Source of the DNA: Fibrisoma montanum
Lineage (GTDB): Bacteria > Bacteroidota > Bacteroidia > Cytophagales > Spirosomataceae
NCBI RefSeq assembly: GCF_003583365.1
Contig: NZ_QXED01000008.1
Span: forward strand, 248,001-312,000
Length of the DNA: 64,000 nt
Direction of reading: 5' to 3'
Shown in pieces: positions 40,599 to 50,624 of this stretch; positions within the stretch are counted from its first letter, which is position 1; every line of letters begins with the position of its first letter. The position numbers were made by a program, and so were the translations under genes. A model generated the notes under the pieces. The model worked only from the letters and a program-made list of their open reading frames with translations. It had not been told where the DNA came from and searched no databases.

Positions 40599-42548
40599 CT
40601 ACTCCGCTGCAACGGCTAGTAAAAGTTTATCCGACGTTTTTGGTGCCAAGGCCTTCAGATTGATTCGGTAGATTGTATCGCCCCACTTTGTAATGATTCC
40701 GCGGTCTTCGGGCGCGTCCAGTTTTATCTTTTCGACCGACGCCTGCAACTGAGCCGGATTGTAGGTCACCACAAAATTTCGCGCCGAACCGCCTTTAGGC
40801 TGGTAGCGAATGAGCAGTCTGCCCGGCTTCTGCACTTCGGCGGGGTAGCACGTCATGAGGTGCTGCGTAAGGGCATCGGCTTTTTCCAGGCTGATAGCAT
40901 CCGTTATCTGCACGCCCTTACCCCGGTTCAGCCGGACGGTACGCTGCCAATGCCTTACCCCGGCTTCTTTAGGATAGGCCTGAGCTATATCAACGTCAAA
41001 CTGCGTAAACGCTCCCCCCGCTTTATGAGCTACCTGAGCGGCTTTAAACTGGGGGCCGGGCGGTTGCGTTTTGCCGTTGATCGTCGGCAGGTTGTGGTAG
41101 TCCGAACAGTTATACCAGATGTCGTATCGTTTGCTGCTGAACGTTTTCGCCGTGTAAGTACCCCGGCCTACGTCAATCAGCAAGGGTTGTCCGTCGAAGT
41201 AAACGACATAATTGCCTATGTCGTTGTGGTTGTGGCTTTCGTCGTTGTGTCCCCCTTTGGCCGCTACGTAGAAGCCATCGGTTGTTCCTTCCCGGTCGCG
41301 GGCGGCAAACACCTGCAGGTCGGGCAGCCAGACGTCTTTAGGCAACGGCAGCCCCTGCGCAGCTTTCTGAAATTCGTCCTGCATGAACAGAGCGTAAAAA
41401 TTGCGGAAGTAATGAAACTTCCCGATGGTGCCATCCTCCGGTTTTCGGTAGTAGGCACCGAACCGCATCATGTCAGGGTCATTGATGGCTTTGCCGTAGC
41501 GGTAGATCATCGTTGCGGCCATGCCGGGCTGTGGATCAGCATCGGCAAAGTTCAGAAAATAGCGGTCGCTGATCTGCGCGCGGTAGATGAACCGACCCAT
41601 ATTCCGAAACTTCTCGTCGGCGTACACGTAGGCAAAGGCATCGTTGCTGGCCAGGTTCAGCATCGCAATGTTGTCATACAGCGACGCGGCTGCGGCCCCC
41701 CAATAACTCGGTCCTTCGTCGCAGCCGCCATCCTGCGGATACGGATTCAGGAATTCGTCCAGTACGTCCAGCAGCTTTGCCACGTTGGCCGTACGCTTGT
41801 CATCGTCTTTTTCCAGCAACAGAACCGCGTTCAGCCAGTTCGAGCAGATCCACGGATTCCAGTTGTTGGGGGCGCGGCCGTTAGCCGTTTTGGTCATCCA
41901 GCCGTGGGGCCGGGTCATCAGCGGCTGAAAAATTCGGTTGTTGGTTTCGGTATAGATCCGTTTCCGGATCTGGGGCGAAACGGCGTCGAGCTTATCACCG
42001 AGGTAGTAGTCGACCCAGGCCAGGTACGTAGCGGTTTCGGCCGCAAACAGGTCGACAAACGGCTGCGAAACGTCCATCAGACCGGCATACGTTTTTGATT
42101 TCGGCAGGTGGGCCGGTACACCCCAGAACGACTCTTCGCAGATGGACCATACGCCATCAATGATCGGGTCGACAAACCGGCCCTTGTTTTCATAAATTTC
42201 GGCGAGAAGCAGCGTACCGAGCACCTCCCGCTTCTGAAAACTCACGGCCTGGTACTGATCCCGGTCGCCGGTACGTTCGATCAGCAGCGACTTGGTCGCC
42301 GGAATGTAGGGCCATTCGTAGTTCAGGTACGATTCCGCTTTTTTCAGGTAAGCGTTCATCATAGCCGCATCGGCCTTCGCCCAGCCCGCCCGATCGTCCC
42401 GTTTGGGAAAGGGTGTCCACTTCGCCTGCGGAATCAATACGGTTTTTAAGTCTGCGGACGAAAATTTTCCGCTCAGCAAATCCGGCTGCTGCGCACCGAC
42501 CGGCCACCGAAGCAGACAAAACAGGGCAATGATTAGTACGTATCTCAT
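40599..42548 (-). CDS. Heparinase II/III-like polysaccharide lyase
   Basis: 649 residues with a signal peptide (about 1-19). An (alpha/alpha)-toroid N-terminal half (about 30-390) precedes the beta-sandwich half. SHNHNDIGNYVVYFDGQPLL (about 433-453) is the conserved heparinase II/III motif, and NWNPWICSNWL (about 228-238) lines the toroid. Enzymes with this layout cleave uronic-acid polymers by beta-elimination (PL12, 15, 17, 21 and related). It is the last gene of the minus-strand uronate locus, 69 bases after the other lyase. The exact PL family and substrate cannot be read from sequence alone. Confidence 0.85.
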   Translation of the reverse strand: MRYVLIIALFCLLRWPVGAQQPDLLSGKFSSADLKTVLIPQAKWTPFPKRDDRAGWAKADAAMMNAYLKKAESYLNYEWPYIPATKSLLIERTGDRDQYQAVSFQKREVLGTLLLAEIYENKGRFVDPIIDGVWSICEESFWGVPAHLPKSKTYAGLMDVSQPFVDLFAAETATYLAWVDYYLGDKLDAVSPQIRKRIYTETNNRIFQPLMTRPHGWMTKTANGRAPNNWNPWICSNWLNAVLLLEKDDDKRTANVAKLLDVLDEFLNPYPQDGGCDEGPSYWGAAAASLYDNIAMLNLASNDAFAYVYADEKFRNMGRFIYRAQISDRYFLNFADADPQPGMAATMIYRYGKAINDPDMMRFGAYYRKPEDGTIGKFHYFRNFYALFMQDEFQKAAQGLPLPKDVWLPDLQVFAARDREGTTDGFYVAAKGGHNDESHNHNDIGNYVVYFDGQPLLIDVGRGTYTAKTFSSKRYDIWYNCSDYHNLPTINGKTQPPGPQFKAAQVAHKAGGAFTQFDVDIAQAYPKEAGVRHWQRTVRLNRGKGVQITDAISLEKADALTQHLMTCYPAEVQKPGRLLIRYQPKGGSARNFVVTYNPAQLQASVEKIKLDAPEDRGIITKWGDTIYRINLKALAPKTSDKLLLAVAAE

Positions 42549-42617
42549 TGAACAGGGTCAGGTTTTAATCAATCATGATAAACGGCAGAGACGGACTGCG
42601 TCGGGCCAGGGCTCGAC

Positions 42618-43835
42618 TTAGAACAGCGAATGCGTCAGGACAAAGAACGGATCGTTCACGCTCGCAGCGGGCCTGTTTTCGGTGTCCCCGGAGCGGCCGT
42701 ATTTAGTTTCGGCTACGGCTACGACCGGCCAAAATTCCTCGCGGTGCAGTTCTTTAATCTGCTTGTGCTCCCAGGGTTTCTGGTTTTCGGCGTAAGGCAG
42801 CAGCCACAGATACGCTTTTTTGATGCTCTTTCCATCCGGAGTTTCATAATTCCAGAGGTCGATATTGACCTTTTCAGCCAGGGCGGCCAGTCCGAAAAAC
42901 CCTTTCAGGTTCATCACCGAATAGTTCCAGGAAAGCGTTCGGGCCAGTTCATGCGGCTGGCTGCCATCGGCTTTCAGCTGACTCTGGATGCGGCCATACG
43001 TCTTTTTTTCGATGATCTGCCGGGCCAGCGGTTTATCGTCCACAAACAAGGCAAAAGCCAGGGTCTGGAAGTCGTAGTATGTGCCGTGGTTGTTGTGCTC
43101 ATCCTCTTCATCCTTCCCGACCGGACTCGTCAGCATCCAGTTCAGAAATTGCCGAAACCAAGCCTGCAAAGCTACCTGATCGTTCTGCGGCCAGGTTTTT
43201 GATGACTTTAGCAACTGCACGGCATCGACCACCTCGGCCAGGCCCCGGGTGTCGATCAGCCCAATACCCCGCCCATCCGTGATGCCCGGGATTGCCTGAC
43301 CGTAGTTCAAGTTCGGATTCATGCGGGTTTGGGGGTTAAGAAACCACCCCCGAAGCAGGTCAGTTGCCCGCCGGGCGTATGTCTCGTTGTCGGAGAAATA
43401 ATACGCAACGGCCAGCGTCTGAACCTGGCTGCATAGTTCGTTCAGATACGCATTGTCCTGAATAGCCATCCGTTCCGGATTGACCTGACCATCCTTGCGG
43501 ATGTAGGGCAGGCCATTGGGTTTGGTCGGATCCGGCCACCAGTACGGTCCCACGCTCATGTAATCGTGCTTATCGCCACTGGGCGGAGTTTTACTTTTCT
43601 CGACGACGGAGTGGGCCGGTTTGGTCAGGATCTGATCCGCGGTGCTCAGCAGTGATTGCCGGGCTGCAACCATTGCTGGATCACCTTGCCGGATTTTTTC
43701 TTTGTTGGCCTTCAGTACGGCCCCATCCAGCAGAAACGTAGCGGGCTCCTGCCCTGACTGCGCAAACGATTGCAACATGGATACCACAACGAGCGCACCC
43801 GTCCAGACGGCCAGTCGCTGCCATTCATTATGCAT
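42618..43835 (-). CDS. PL5/PL38-type alginate lyase superfamily protein
   Basis: 405 residues from the ATG at 43835; the frame extends to 43883 but that part lies inside an intergenic hairpin, so the internal start is preferred. Signal peptide about 1-26. The (alpha/alpha) toroid carries VGPYWWPDPTKPNGLPYIRKDG (split as VGPYWWPDP and GLPYIRKDG), DTRGL and NNHGTYYDFQ (about 248-257), which contributes the lyase His/Tyr. Close relatives include alginate lyases (PL5) and glucuronan lyases (PL38). Together with the GH88 and KduI genes it points to a polymer of uronic acid. Confidence 0.85.
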   Translation of the reverse strand: MHNEWQRLAVWTGALVVVSMLQSFAQSGQEPATFLLDGAVLKANKEKIRQGDPAMVAARQSLLSTADQILTKPAHSVVEKSKTPPSGDKHDYMSVGPYWWPDPTKPNGLPYIRKDGQVNPERMAIQDNAYLNELCSQVQTLAVAYYFSDNETYARRATDLLRGWFLNPQTRMNPNLNYGQAIPGITDGRGIGLIDTRGLAEVVDAVQLLKSSKTWPQNDQVALQAWFRQFLNWMLTSPVGKDEEDEHNNHGTYYDFQTLAFALFVDDKPLARQIIEKKTYGRIQSQLKADGSQPHELARTLSWNYSVMNLKGFFGLAALAEKVNIDLWNYETPDGKSIKKAYLWLLPYAENQKPWEHKQIKELHREEFWPVVAVAETKYGRSGDTENRPAASVNDPFFVLTHSLF

Positions 43836-43854
43836 GATCTGGTTTAGGTTTAGG

Positions 43855-43888
43855 CCGGGATGATAACCGGCACTGGTTATCATCCCGG
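43855..43888 (-). other. Intercistronic hairpin between the DUF4466 and lyase genes
   Basis: A perfect 14-bp stem (CCGGGATGATAACC at 43855-43868 with 43875-43888) and a 6-base loop. There is no U tract on the minus strand, so it is more likely an mRNA processing or stabilising element than a full terminator. Confidence 0.7.
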
Positions 43889-43900
43889 GTTGTATCAGCG

Positions 43901-44902
43901 TTATTTTACCTGAAGGCGCTTGATGCTGACGGTCATTGTTTTCGCCGTGTTGTTCACGTTGTTGACAAAAACATACGCGACGTACGAACCGTCGCCCGAC
44001 CGGACAAAGGCCCCCTGATCTGCCGCCAGGTTATAGGCAAAATCAGCCGAGTTTGTGAATGTAGTCCGTTCGAGATCCGTGTCATCGATGTACACGTCAA
44101 ACCCTCCTCCGCGCAATTGAGCGTCTTTTACGTCTACCCGCTTATCCAGAAGCGTTGGCGTCCTGGTCCACGAAGCCGGAAGATTCAGATCACTCAGGTA
44201 CGTGCCGTTGGCGAGCGAAACCAGGGCGTGCCCAAAAGCATACCTGTTGGTCCCGAGCGTAGCGCGGTACACATACACGAAGTCGATCTTACCCGACAGG
44301 CCTTTCTGTTCAACTTCTTCTTTTGTGTACGCCGTCATATCCGACAGGGACACGTAGCATTTCTCCGCATCTTTTAGCGTGATCTGCCGCTTCATATCCA
44401 TTCGGCTCACCCTGTAGGCGGGGGAATTAACAGTTACCTCCTGCCCCGTTGAGGAGGTACCGCTAAACCGGAACGTTACGGTTTTTCCCCGGGCTTCTTC
44501 CGGAACGGCGTAGTAGTAGCGCAGCGACAGCGCTTTGTTGTTGTCGCCATCAAGAATCGACGCCGTCGAAACGGCTCCGTTGGTGATCGTATCGCCGGCG
44601 GTCAGCACGGGTACGTCCTGCCCGGTACTCCGATTCGTGAACCAGGAATACCGGCTGAACCCTGTACCGACCGCGCCCGGAATGGAGGCTTCGGCGCGGG
44701 CGGCCTTCAACGTACCTTCCAGCGTTCCAAGGGCATAGACAAATTCAATCCGGTCGCCGATAACGGCCGGACTGGTTGTTTTCTTAAGCAGGTCGTTGCG
44801 CAGCGGGCCTTCATTTTCAACCTCATTTGGCTCGCAGGACGCTAAGCCAACCGCAATGATCGCCAGCAACAACAGGTAACTTCTATTCGCTTTCATGGTC
44901 AT
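43901..44902 (-). CDS. DUF4466-type surface lipoprotein
   Basis: 333 residues (a second ATG lies two codons in). Lipobox GLASC with Cys near 23, then an acidic post-Cys stretch (EPNEVENEG) suited to export to the outer leaflet. The rest is beta-rich (SRYSWFTNR, YRVSRMDMKRQITLKDAEKCYVS, IDFVYVYRA) and fits DUF4466, a family found beside SusC/D. A surface glycan-binding role like SusE/F is inferred. It starts 14 bases after the smaller lipoprotein gene. Confidence 0.7.
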   Translation of the reverse strand: MTMKANRSYLLLLAIIAVGLASCEPNEVENEGPLRNDLLKKTTSPAVIGDRIEFVYALGTLEGTLKAARAEASIPGAVGTGFSRYSWFTNRSTGQDVPVLTAGDTITNGAVSTASILDGDNNKALSLRYYYAVPEEARGKTVTFRFSGTSSTGQEVTVNSPAYRVSRMDMKRQITLKDAEKCYVSLSDMTAYTKEEVEQKGLSGKIDFVYVYRATLGTNRYAFGHALVSLANGTYLSDLNLPASWTRTPTLLDKRVDVKDAQLRGGGFDVYIDDTDLERTTFTNSADFAYNLAADQGAFVRSGDGSYVAYVFVNNVNNTAKTMTVSIKRLQVK

Positions 44903-44916
44903 GGCTTGATAAAGGG

Positions 44917-45315
44917 TTACTGCTGAAGCGTGAGCGTAATCGTATACGTTTTCCGTACTTTCCGGTTTCCCGACACCACTGTGTATTGCTGGGGGGTTGA
45001 AAAATCGGTCCAGACGCCCATGTTAGGCTCGACGATGGCATCGGTTACGACACTGGAATACGGCTTGATCCGTTTGATGTTCGTACCAAACCGGGCCACG
45101 GCCTTAACGGTCAGGGCGGTAGTATCGATCTGCGTAGAACCGGCCACGAGCACCGTGCGATGATCCGATCCCAGCGCATCGAAGAAGGTCATGTAGCACT
45201 GCGACCGCTGCGTAATAAGCAACCCATCGGCATCGACCGGCGTCTTTTCGCACGATCCGAAAAGAAATACGCTCGACACCGCTATCAATAAGGTAGATAT
45301 GACTTGTTTTTTCAT
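44917..45315 (-). CDS. Small lipoprotein with DUF5018-like domain
   Basis: 132 residues. Lipobox FGSC (Cys about 22), then one Ig-like beta-sandwich with the sequence pattern of DUF5018/DUF1735-type surface proteins (GTNIKRIKPYSSV, MGVWTDFSTPQQYTVVSGNRK). It sits between SusD (20 bases) and the DUF4466 gene (14 bases), the place of SusE-like glycan-binding proteins. Family naming is approximate. Confidence 0.65.
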   Translation of the reverse strand: MKKQVISTLLIAVSSVFLFGSCEKTPVDADGLLITQRSQCYMTFFDALGSDHRTVLVAGSTQIDTTALTVKAVARFGTNIKRIKPYSSVVTDAIVEPNMGVWTDFSTPQQYTVVSGNRKVRKTYTITLTLQQ

Positions 45316-45335
45316 GTCAGTACGCGAATTAGTGC

Positions 45336-47069
45336 TTACAGCCAGGGTTCGTTCTGAGTAATTTTTGGATTGGCTTCGATCTCGTTGGTCGGAATCTGGA
45401 AGATGTAGTAACGCTGGTAGTTCCGTTCGGGCGCGTTCACAAATTCGTCCCGGATTCGTGTACCCTGCGAATCGGTCAGCACCTGTCCGTTCGGCGCGGG
45501 CCAGATCTCTTCCAGCTTTTTCCAGCGCCGGATGTCGAAGAAGCGATGCCCCTCGCCTACCAGCTCGATGATGCGTTCCTGCTCAATGGCTTTAAAGAAC
45601 TCGGCTTTGCTCGCGAACTTACCCCGGCTCAAAGGAGGCAGATTTCCCCGGCGCCGAATCCGGTCCAGCAACGTAAACAGCTCATCGTTAGGGCCGTTCA
45701 GTTCATTAACGGCTTCGGCATACATCAGCCACACGTCCGGCAGACGCATCAGGTAGATGTCCTGCGGCCCGTCACTACGGCCAATCCCTCCCGTCTGGCG
45801 CACCCATTTCCGAAAAATGTAGCCCGAGGGAGCGCCATCATAGTTGATGTACGTTACGCCGTCGCGGCTACCGAAGCGGAACGGGATGCTGTCCTGGACG
45901 TTCAGACCATCGGTTGAAAGCCGGAGCATTTTCTGCTCGTCCCAAAGCATGGTAGCCCGCATCCGGTAGTCGCGCCCTACGTACGATTTGGGGTTCGTTG
46001 CGCTGTTGACCTGGGTCGTGTTCCGCGAGGCAATCAGGGCCGGGGCAAAATCGCCGGTTGAAGTAAGCTGGTACCGGTTGGCCAGCCGGATCGTGGGCGC
46101 CACCCAGCACTGCGCGTTGCCCGTGTTTCGGGTTCCGAAGTCGCGCATCAGCTCTTCACCCTGAGCGAGCAGCGGCCCGCCAAACTGCACGGAAAAGATG
46201 ATTTCGGGATCGTACTCGTTGAAATACTGGAACAGGTGCCAGTAGTTCGGATTGTCAGCCGGTCCCGGCTCCCCACCCCGGAACAACGGAATGTTCTTAT
46301 CGATGATTTTCTTGAAGTCGGCTGCTGCGGCTGTGTAATGCGTCTGGGCTTCGGCCGTTTTGCCTTCATTTTTCATCCAGCAGGCCCAGTACAGATTCAC
46401 TTTTCCGCGGAAGCCCAGCGCAGCCAGTTGTGTGACGCGCCCCAGATTGTCGCCCGAATAACGTTCCGGCAAAACGGTAGCCGCATAAGCCAGATCGGCC
46501 AGGATTGAATCCTTCACTGCCGCACGGGGAGTTCGGGTGAGCGAATAAGCCTCTGCATTTCCGTCAAGCTTTTTGGTGAAGTAGGGAACATCACCCCACA
46601 GATCAATAAGCCGGAAATAGTTGATTGCCCGCATGAACCGGGTTTCGGCAACCAGCCGCGTCAGCTGTGCCTGATCGGTCGGGTTACTGATAGAAGCCTG
46701 GAGTGCTGTAATATTCTCCAGTACGTAGTTGGCGCGATTGATCGTTCGGTAGCAGTCGCCCCAGAGAAACCCGAAGTTGCCACTCGATCCGATGCCACTC
46801 GGGTTATAGGTCCCCTGGTTGTTGCTCGTGCCGCGGGTATTAACAAACTCGCCGGCTCCGTCGAAATAATAATCCCGGTCAAACGTGGTCCGGTTGGCCT
46901 GATACACACCATTGACGGCATATACGGCATCATCGGTCGTTTTCCAGAACAGTTCAGACGACAAATCGGATGCCGGAATCTGATCGAGCAAATCTTCGGT
47001 ACAACAGGTAACCAGCAGCGACAGGCTCAGCAACAGGCCGCCACGAAGAAAGAATGAGTTACGAATCAT
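45336..47069 (-). CDS. SusD/RagB family outer-membrane lipoprotein (pair 1)
   Basis: 577 residues. Signal peptide and lipobox (VTCC, Cys about 22-23) precede the TPR-like SusD fold. FMRAINYFRLIDLWGDVPYF and YNQRYYIFQIPTNEIEANP-type C-terminus (YQRYYIFQIPTNEIEANP) are family hallmarks. It forms the hinged lid over the SusC barrel and captures oligosaccharides. It lies 5 bases after its SusC partner. Confidence 0.95.
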   Translation of the reverse strand: MIRNSFFLRGGLLLSLSLLVTCCTEDLLDQIPASDLSSELFWKTTDDAVYAVNGVYQANRTTFDRDYYFDGAGEFVNTRGTSNNQGTYNPSGIGSSGNFGFLWGDCYRTINRANYVLENITALQASISNPTDQAQLTRLVAETRFMRAINYFRLIDLWGDVPYFTKKLDGNAEAYSLTRTPRAAVKDSILADLAYAATVLPERYSGDNLGRVTQLAALGFRGKVNLYWACWMKNEGKTAEAQTHYTAAAADFKKIIDKNIPLFRGGEPGPADNPNYWHLFQYFNEYDPEIIFSVQFGGPLLAQGEELMRDFGTRNTGNAQCWVAPTIRLANRYQLTSTGDFAPALIASRNTTQVNSATNPKSYVGRDYRMRATMLWDEQKMLRLSTDGLNVQDSIPFRFGSRDGVTYINYDGAPSGYIFRKWVRQTGGIGRSDGPQDIYLMRLPDVWLMYAEAVNELNGPNDELFTLLDRIRRRGNLPPLSRGKFASKAEFFKAIEQERIIELVGEGHRFFDIRRWKKLEEIWPAPNGQVLTDSQGTRIRDEFVNAPERNYQRYYIFQIPTNEIEANPKITQNEPWL

Positions 47070-47074
47070 GACTA

Positions 47075-50000
47075 TTACAAGCTGAGGTTAAGGCCAAACG
47101 AATAGGATTTCAGCAGCGGGAAAGGGTCGTCGTTGTTCTCGGCCCCGGATACACTGGTGCTTTTTTCAGGATCGACACCCCGGTAGCGGGTAACGGTCAG
47201 CAGGTTCTCCGAAGTAAAATAGAGCCGTACCCGACTGACGCCGAAGCGGCTGGTGTACTTATCCGGGATATTATATCCAAACTGTACGTTCTTGAGCCGG
47301 AGGTAGCTGAAGCTGTCGAGCCAGAAGGTCGATTCGTTCTGGTTGGCTCCGCCCGAGCCGGTAGTCAACCGCGGCAACGACGCCCCCCGGTTGTCGAGGG
47401 TCCAGGTATCGTACCAGTGAAAATCCTGGAATGCGTTGCGGGCTCCCGGTACGTTCACGTTGTTGAACGGTTCCAGCCAGAAATCCTTACGACCGGTTGC
47501 ACCCTGGAACAGGATGCTGACGTCGAAGCCCCGCCAGTTGCCGAACAGGTTCAGGCCGTAGGTCCCGACCGGCTGATCCCGGTTGAACTGCGGCATCGCC
47601 TTCCGGTCTTCATCGTTGATCTGGCCGTCGCCGTTCAGGTCTTCGTACAGGATATCGCCGGGCGAGAAGTACTGACCGTGGTAGGGTGCATTGGCAATAT
47701 CCTCCCACGACTGCGCGATCCCGTTGGAGATGCGGGTGTACACGAAATGGTAGGGCATGTTCAGATAGGTGAACCCTTTGCCCAGAAACTCATTCCATTC
47801 GAGCAGGCGGTTCTGGTTGAAGGCCATGTTCAGATTAGCCCCAATGTTGGCATCCCGGATCTTGGTCCGGTAGGTCAGGTTCATTTCCAGCCCCCGGTTT
47901 CGCAGCCGGCCGATGTTGACCCGGGGGGCGTTGTAGCCGGTCAGGAACGAAGACAGCGACGACGGGCGGATCATCCCGTTGGTCATTTTCTGGTACATAT
48001 CGATCTCCGCGTTCAACCGCCCGCCGAAGAAAGCCAGGTCCAGTCCTACGTTCGTTACGTTGGTTTCCTCCCAGGAGAAGTCTTCGTTGATAATCTTGTT
48101 GCTGCTGAATCCCTTGACGATTTTCCCGTTGAGAATGTAGTTCGTCAGAGCCAGGATATCGCGCTGTTCGTAGCGCCCAACGCCGGAGTTGTTGCCCAAC
48201 TGACCGATGGAAGCGCGCAGCTTCCCCGAGGTCAGCCAGGAACGCAGCCCGGCCAGAAACGGCTCCTCGGAAAAGCGCCAGCCCGCCGATGCCGACGGAA
48301 AGAAGCCGTACTGAAACCCGGGCAGGAACTTACTCGACCCATCGTAGCGGGCGTTGGCTTCAAACAGATACTTATCGTTGATGACGTAGTTGATTCGTCC
48401 GATCACAGACCGCAAGCCTTCAGCTTCCGAATCGCCACCGGCGCTCTGGGTAGTGGTTAGTGCCGCGTCGATCTCGCTCAGGTTCGGATGAATCCGGTCC
48501 TGCCGGCTGGCCGACAGGTTGCGGGCGAACCAGTATTCCTCCGTATAGGCGCCCAGTACGCTCAGCTGGTGATTGCCAAAAAGCGTCTTGTTGTAGTTGA
48601 TTCGCCCCTGCAACAAGGTTTTATAACCCTGCGCCGTAGCGTTGGCAATCCCGGCACTGGGGGCGACAATATTTCTGGCTATCTGATTGGTCTGGAAGTT
48701 CCACTCATCCGTCGGGTCCGAATAGCTTTTGGTGAACTGGTTGTAGTACCGCAGCCCATAATCGCCCCGTACCTTCAACCCGGTAACCGGTTCCCACTCG
48801 GCGTAGAAGTTACCGTTCAGTTCCTGGCGGTCGCGCAGGTTATGGTTAACTTCCATGATGGTCAGCATGTTCCGGGCAAAAGCATCTTCACCGTAAGCCA
48901 TGATGCCCCCGTAACGACCGGTTTCGGGCTCCTTGGGCAAAATGCCCGCCACGGCGTACCGAATGTCGTAGCCGGCCGTACCGCTATAGGTGATCAGACC
49001 TTCCTGGTTAGCGTACTGCTGCTTCGACCACTGACCGTCCATCCGAACACCTACCTTCAAAGCATCCCGAATTTTGTAATCCATGTTGAAGCGCATGTTG
49101 TAGCGCTTGTAATCATGATTGACCAGCACCCCCAGTTCGTTCAGCATACCGGCCGATATGTAAAAATTAGCTTTATCGGTGCTGCCGGAAGCGGATAGGT
49201 TATGCGTCTGGATGCGTCCGTTATCGCGCAGGATCACATCCCACCAGTTCGTGCTTGGGTATTTGATGGGGTCAACCAAACTCCTGGACAGCCATTCTTC
49301 CACGGTCCCGTAGCGGTACGTTGTCGACGAAGCACCAGCGCCCGACGCCCGCAGGTGCATGGTTATGGCGCGAGCGTAGTCATCGAAATAATTGTAGAAA
49401 TTCGTTGGCTGCGACATCGCATACGTACCCGTGTAATTGATCTGCGCTTTCTTTGATTTCGATCCGTTCTTGGTCGTAATCAGCACTACGCCGTTGGCCG
49501 CCCGCGATCCGTAAACGGAAGCCGAAGCCGCATCTTTCAGGACCGAAATGCTTTCGACGTCGTTCATATCGATACGGTTGATGTCCACATCGGGCATACC
49601 GTCGACCACAATCAGCGGCCCGGCATTATTGACCGTACCCAGGCCCCGAATAACCAGCGAGGCCCCGCTACGACCCGCCATCCCGGTTGACTGCTGCACA
49701 GCCAATCCCGGTACCAGACCCGACAGAGCCGACGAGACGTTGGTTAATGATCGGGACGAAATTTTTTCATCGATGGTAACGGCCGCAACGGCCCCGGTCA
49801 GGTTTTCTTTCTTTTGGGTACCGTAACCGACCACAACCACTTCGTTCAGGGCTTTGGTATCCGTTCGCAGGGTTACGTCCACTGCCTTACGGCTGCCCAC
49901 CGGCACTTCCTGCGCCAGATACCCTACGAACGAAAAGACCAATGTGGTTTCTTCGGAAGGTACTGAAATGGAATAGCGCCCATCGGCGTCGGTGTTTGTG

Positions 50001-50365
50001 CCCCGGGTAGACCCTTTCACGACAACACTGACCCCGGGCAACGCCTGTTTTGAATCAGCGTCGGTTACTCGTCCGGAAATCGTGATGTCGGTCGGCGCTA
50101 CTTTATCGGCAAGTAAACTACTGTACGGACGGGCGCTGGCGGTAGGTAATACGGGCCGATTGGCCTGCGATAGCCGCCACTCGGGGCGAATGGCCCCGGA
50201 CACAGGCGGGTTCGTCGGCTCCGTCCTGGTGGTGGCGAGGCTGGCGGGCACGGATAGCGGGTAGGCTACCGATGGCCGCGTCTGTCCCAGGGTTTCCGGG
50301 ATTCCGGCCGCTAGCAGCAGCAGGAGCCCCAGGCCGGCTTGGGGAGTTTGTAATCGTCGCATCAT
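47075..50365 (-). CDS. SusC/RagA family TonB-dependent transporter (pair 1)
   Basis: 1096 residues from ATG at 50365; the open frame reaches 50446 but the signal peptide (MMRRLQTPQ...ETLGQ) fits the internal start. CarboxypepD_reg-like domain (ISGRVTDADSKQALPGVSVV), plug with NEVVVVGYGTQKKENLTGAV, then the 22-strand barrel. Imports oligosaccharides across the outer membrane with SusD. The 178-base gap to the previous susD carries a hairpin, so an internal promoter or differential expression is likely. Confidence 0.93.
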   Translation of the reverse strand: MMRRLQTPQAGLGLLLLLAAGIPETLGQTRPSVAYPLSVPASLATTRTEPTNPPVSGAIRPEWRLSQANRPVLPTASARPYSSLLADKVAPTDITISGRVTDADSKQALPGVSVVVKGSTRGTNTDADGRYSISVPSEETTLVFSFVGYLAQEVPVGSRKAVDVTLRTDTKALNEVVVVGYGTQKKENLTGAVAAVTIDEKISSRSLTNVSSALSGLVPGLAVQQSTGMAGRSGASLVIRGLGTVNNAGPLIVVDGMPDVDINRIDMNDVESISVLKDAASASVYGSRAANGVVLITTKNGSKSKKAQINYTGTYAMSQPTNFYNYFDDYARAITMHLRASGAGASSTTYRYGTVEEWLSRSLVDPIKYPSTNWWDVILRDNGRIQTHNLSASGSTDKANFYISAGMLNELGVLVNHDYKRYNMRFNMDYKIRDALKVGVRMDGQWSKQQYANQEGLITYSGTAGYDIRYAVAGILPKEPETGRYGGIMAYGEDAFARNMLTIMEVNHNLRDRQELNGNFYAEWEPVTGLKVRGDYGLRYYNQFTKSYSDPTDEWNFQTNQIARNIVAPSAGIANATAQGYKTLLQGRINYNKTLFGNHQLSVLGAYTEEYWFARNLSASRQDRIHPNLSEIDAALTTTQSAGGDSEAEGLRSVIGRINYVINDKYLFEANARYDGSSKFLPGFQYGFFPSASAGWRFSEEPFLAGLRSWLTSGKLRASIGQLGNNSGVGRYEQRDILALTNYILNGKIVKGFSSNKIINEDFSWEETNVTNVGLDLAFFGGRLNAEIDMYQKMTNGMIRPSSLSSFLTGYNAPRVNIGRLRNRGLEMNLTYRTKIRDANIGANLNMAFNQNRLLEWNEFLGKGFTYLNMPYHFVYTRISNGIAQSWEDIANAPYHGQYFSPGDILYEDLNGDGQINDEDRKAMPQFNRDQPVGTYGLNLFGNWRGFDVSILFQGATGRKDFWLEPFNNVNVPGARNAFQDFHWYDTWTLDNRGASLPRLTTGSGGANQNESTFWLDSFSYLRLKNVQFGYNIPDKYTSRFGVSRVRLYFTSENLLTVTRYRGVDPEKSTSVSGAENNDDPFPLLKSYSFGLNLSL

Positions 50366-50581
50366 TCGGTGAGGGTTTAAGATTACATTGGAAGCAATGG
50401 AGCGACCAGCAGCATAGGGAGCACCCGGGCTTACTCTTCTGGTCATGAATCCGGGGTAAAATCGTTGACTGCGCGTTGGCTCATTTTAAGGTACACGCGT
50501 AGTCGTTCCAACAGACAATGGCTGGTCGTATTACAACCCAACCCTGTCCGGCGATGCAGTCAGTGTGTATCATCGAAGAAC

Positions 50582-50617
50582 GGTTCAGGAGACAACGGTT
50601 GAGCTGTCTCCTGAACC
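50582..50617 (-). other. Hairpin between susD (pair 2) and susC (pair 1)
   Basis: A perfect 13-bp stem (GGTTCAGGAGACA at 50582-50594 with 50605-50617) and 10-base loop directly after the susD stop. There is no U tract on the minus strand. It probably splits the locus into two expression segments. Confidence 0.7.
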
Positions 50618-50624
50618 CGTAGAG

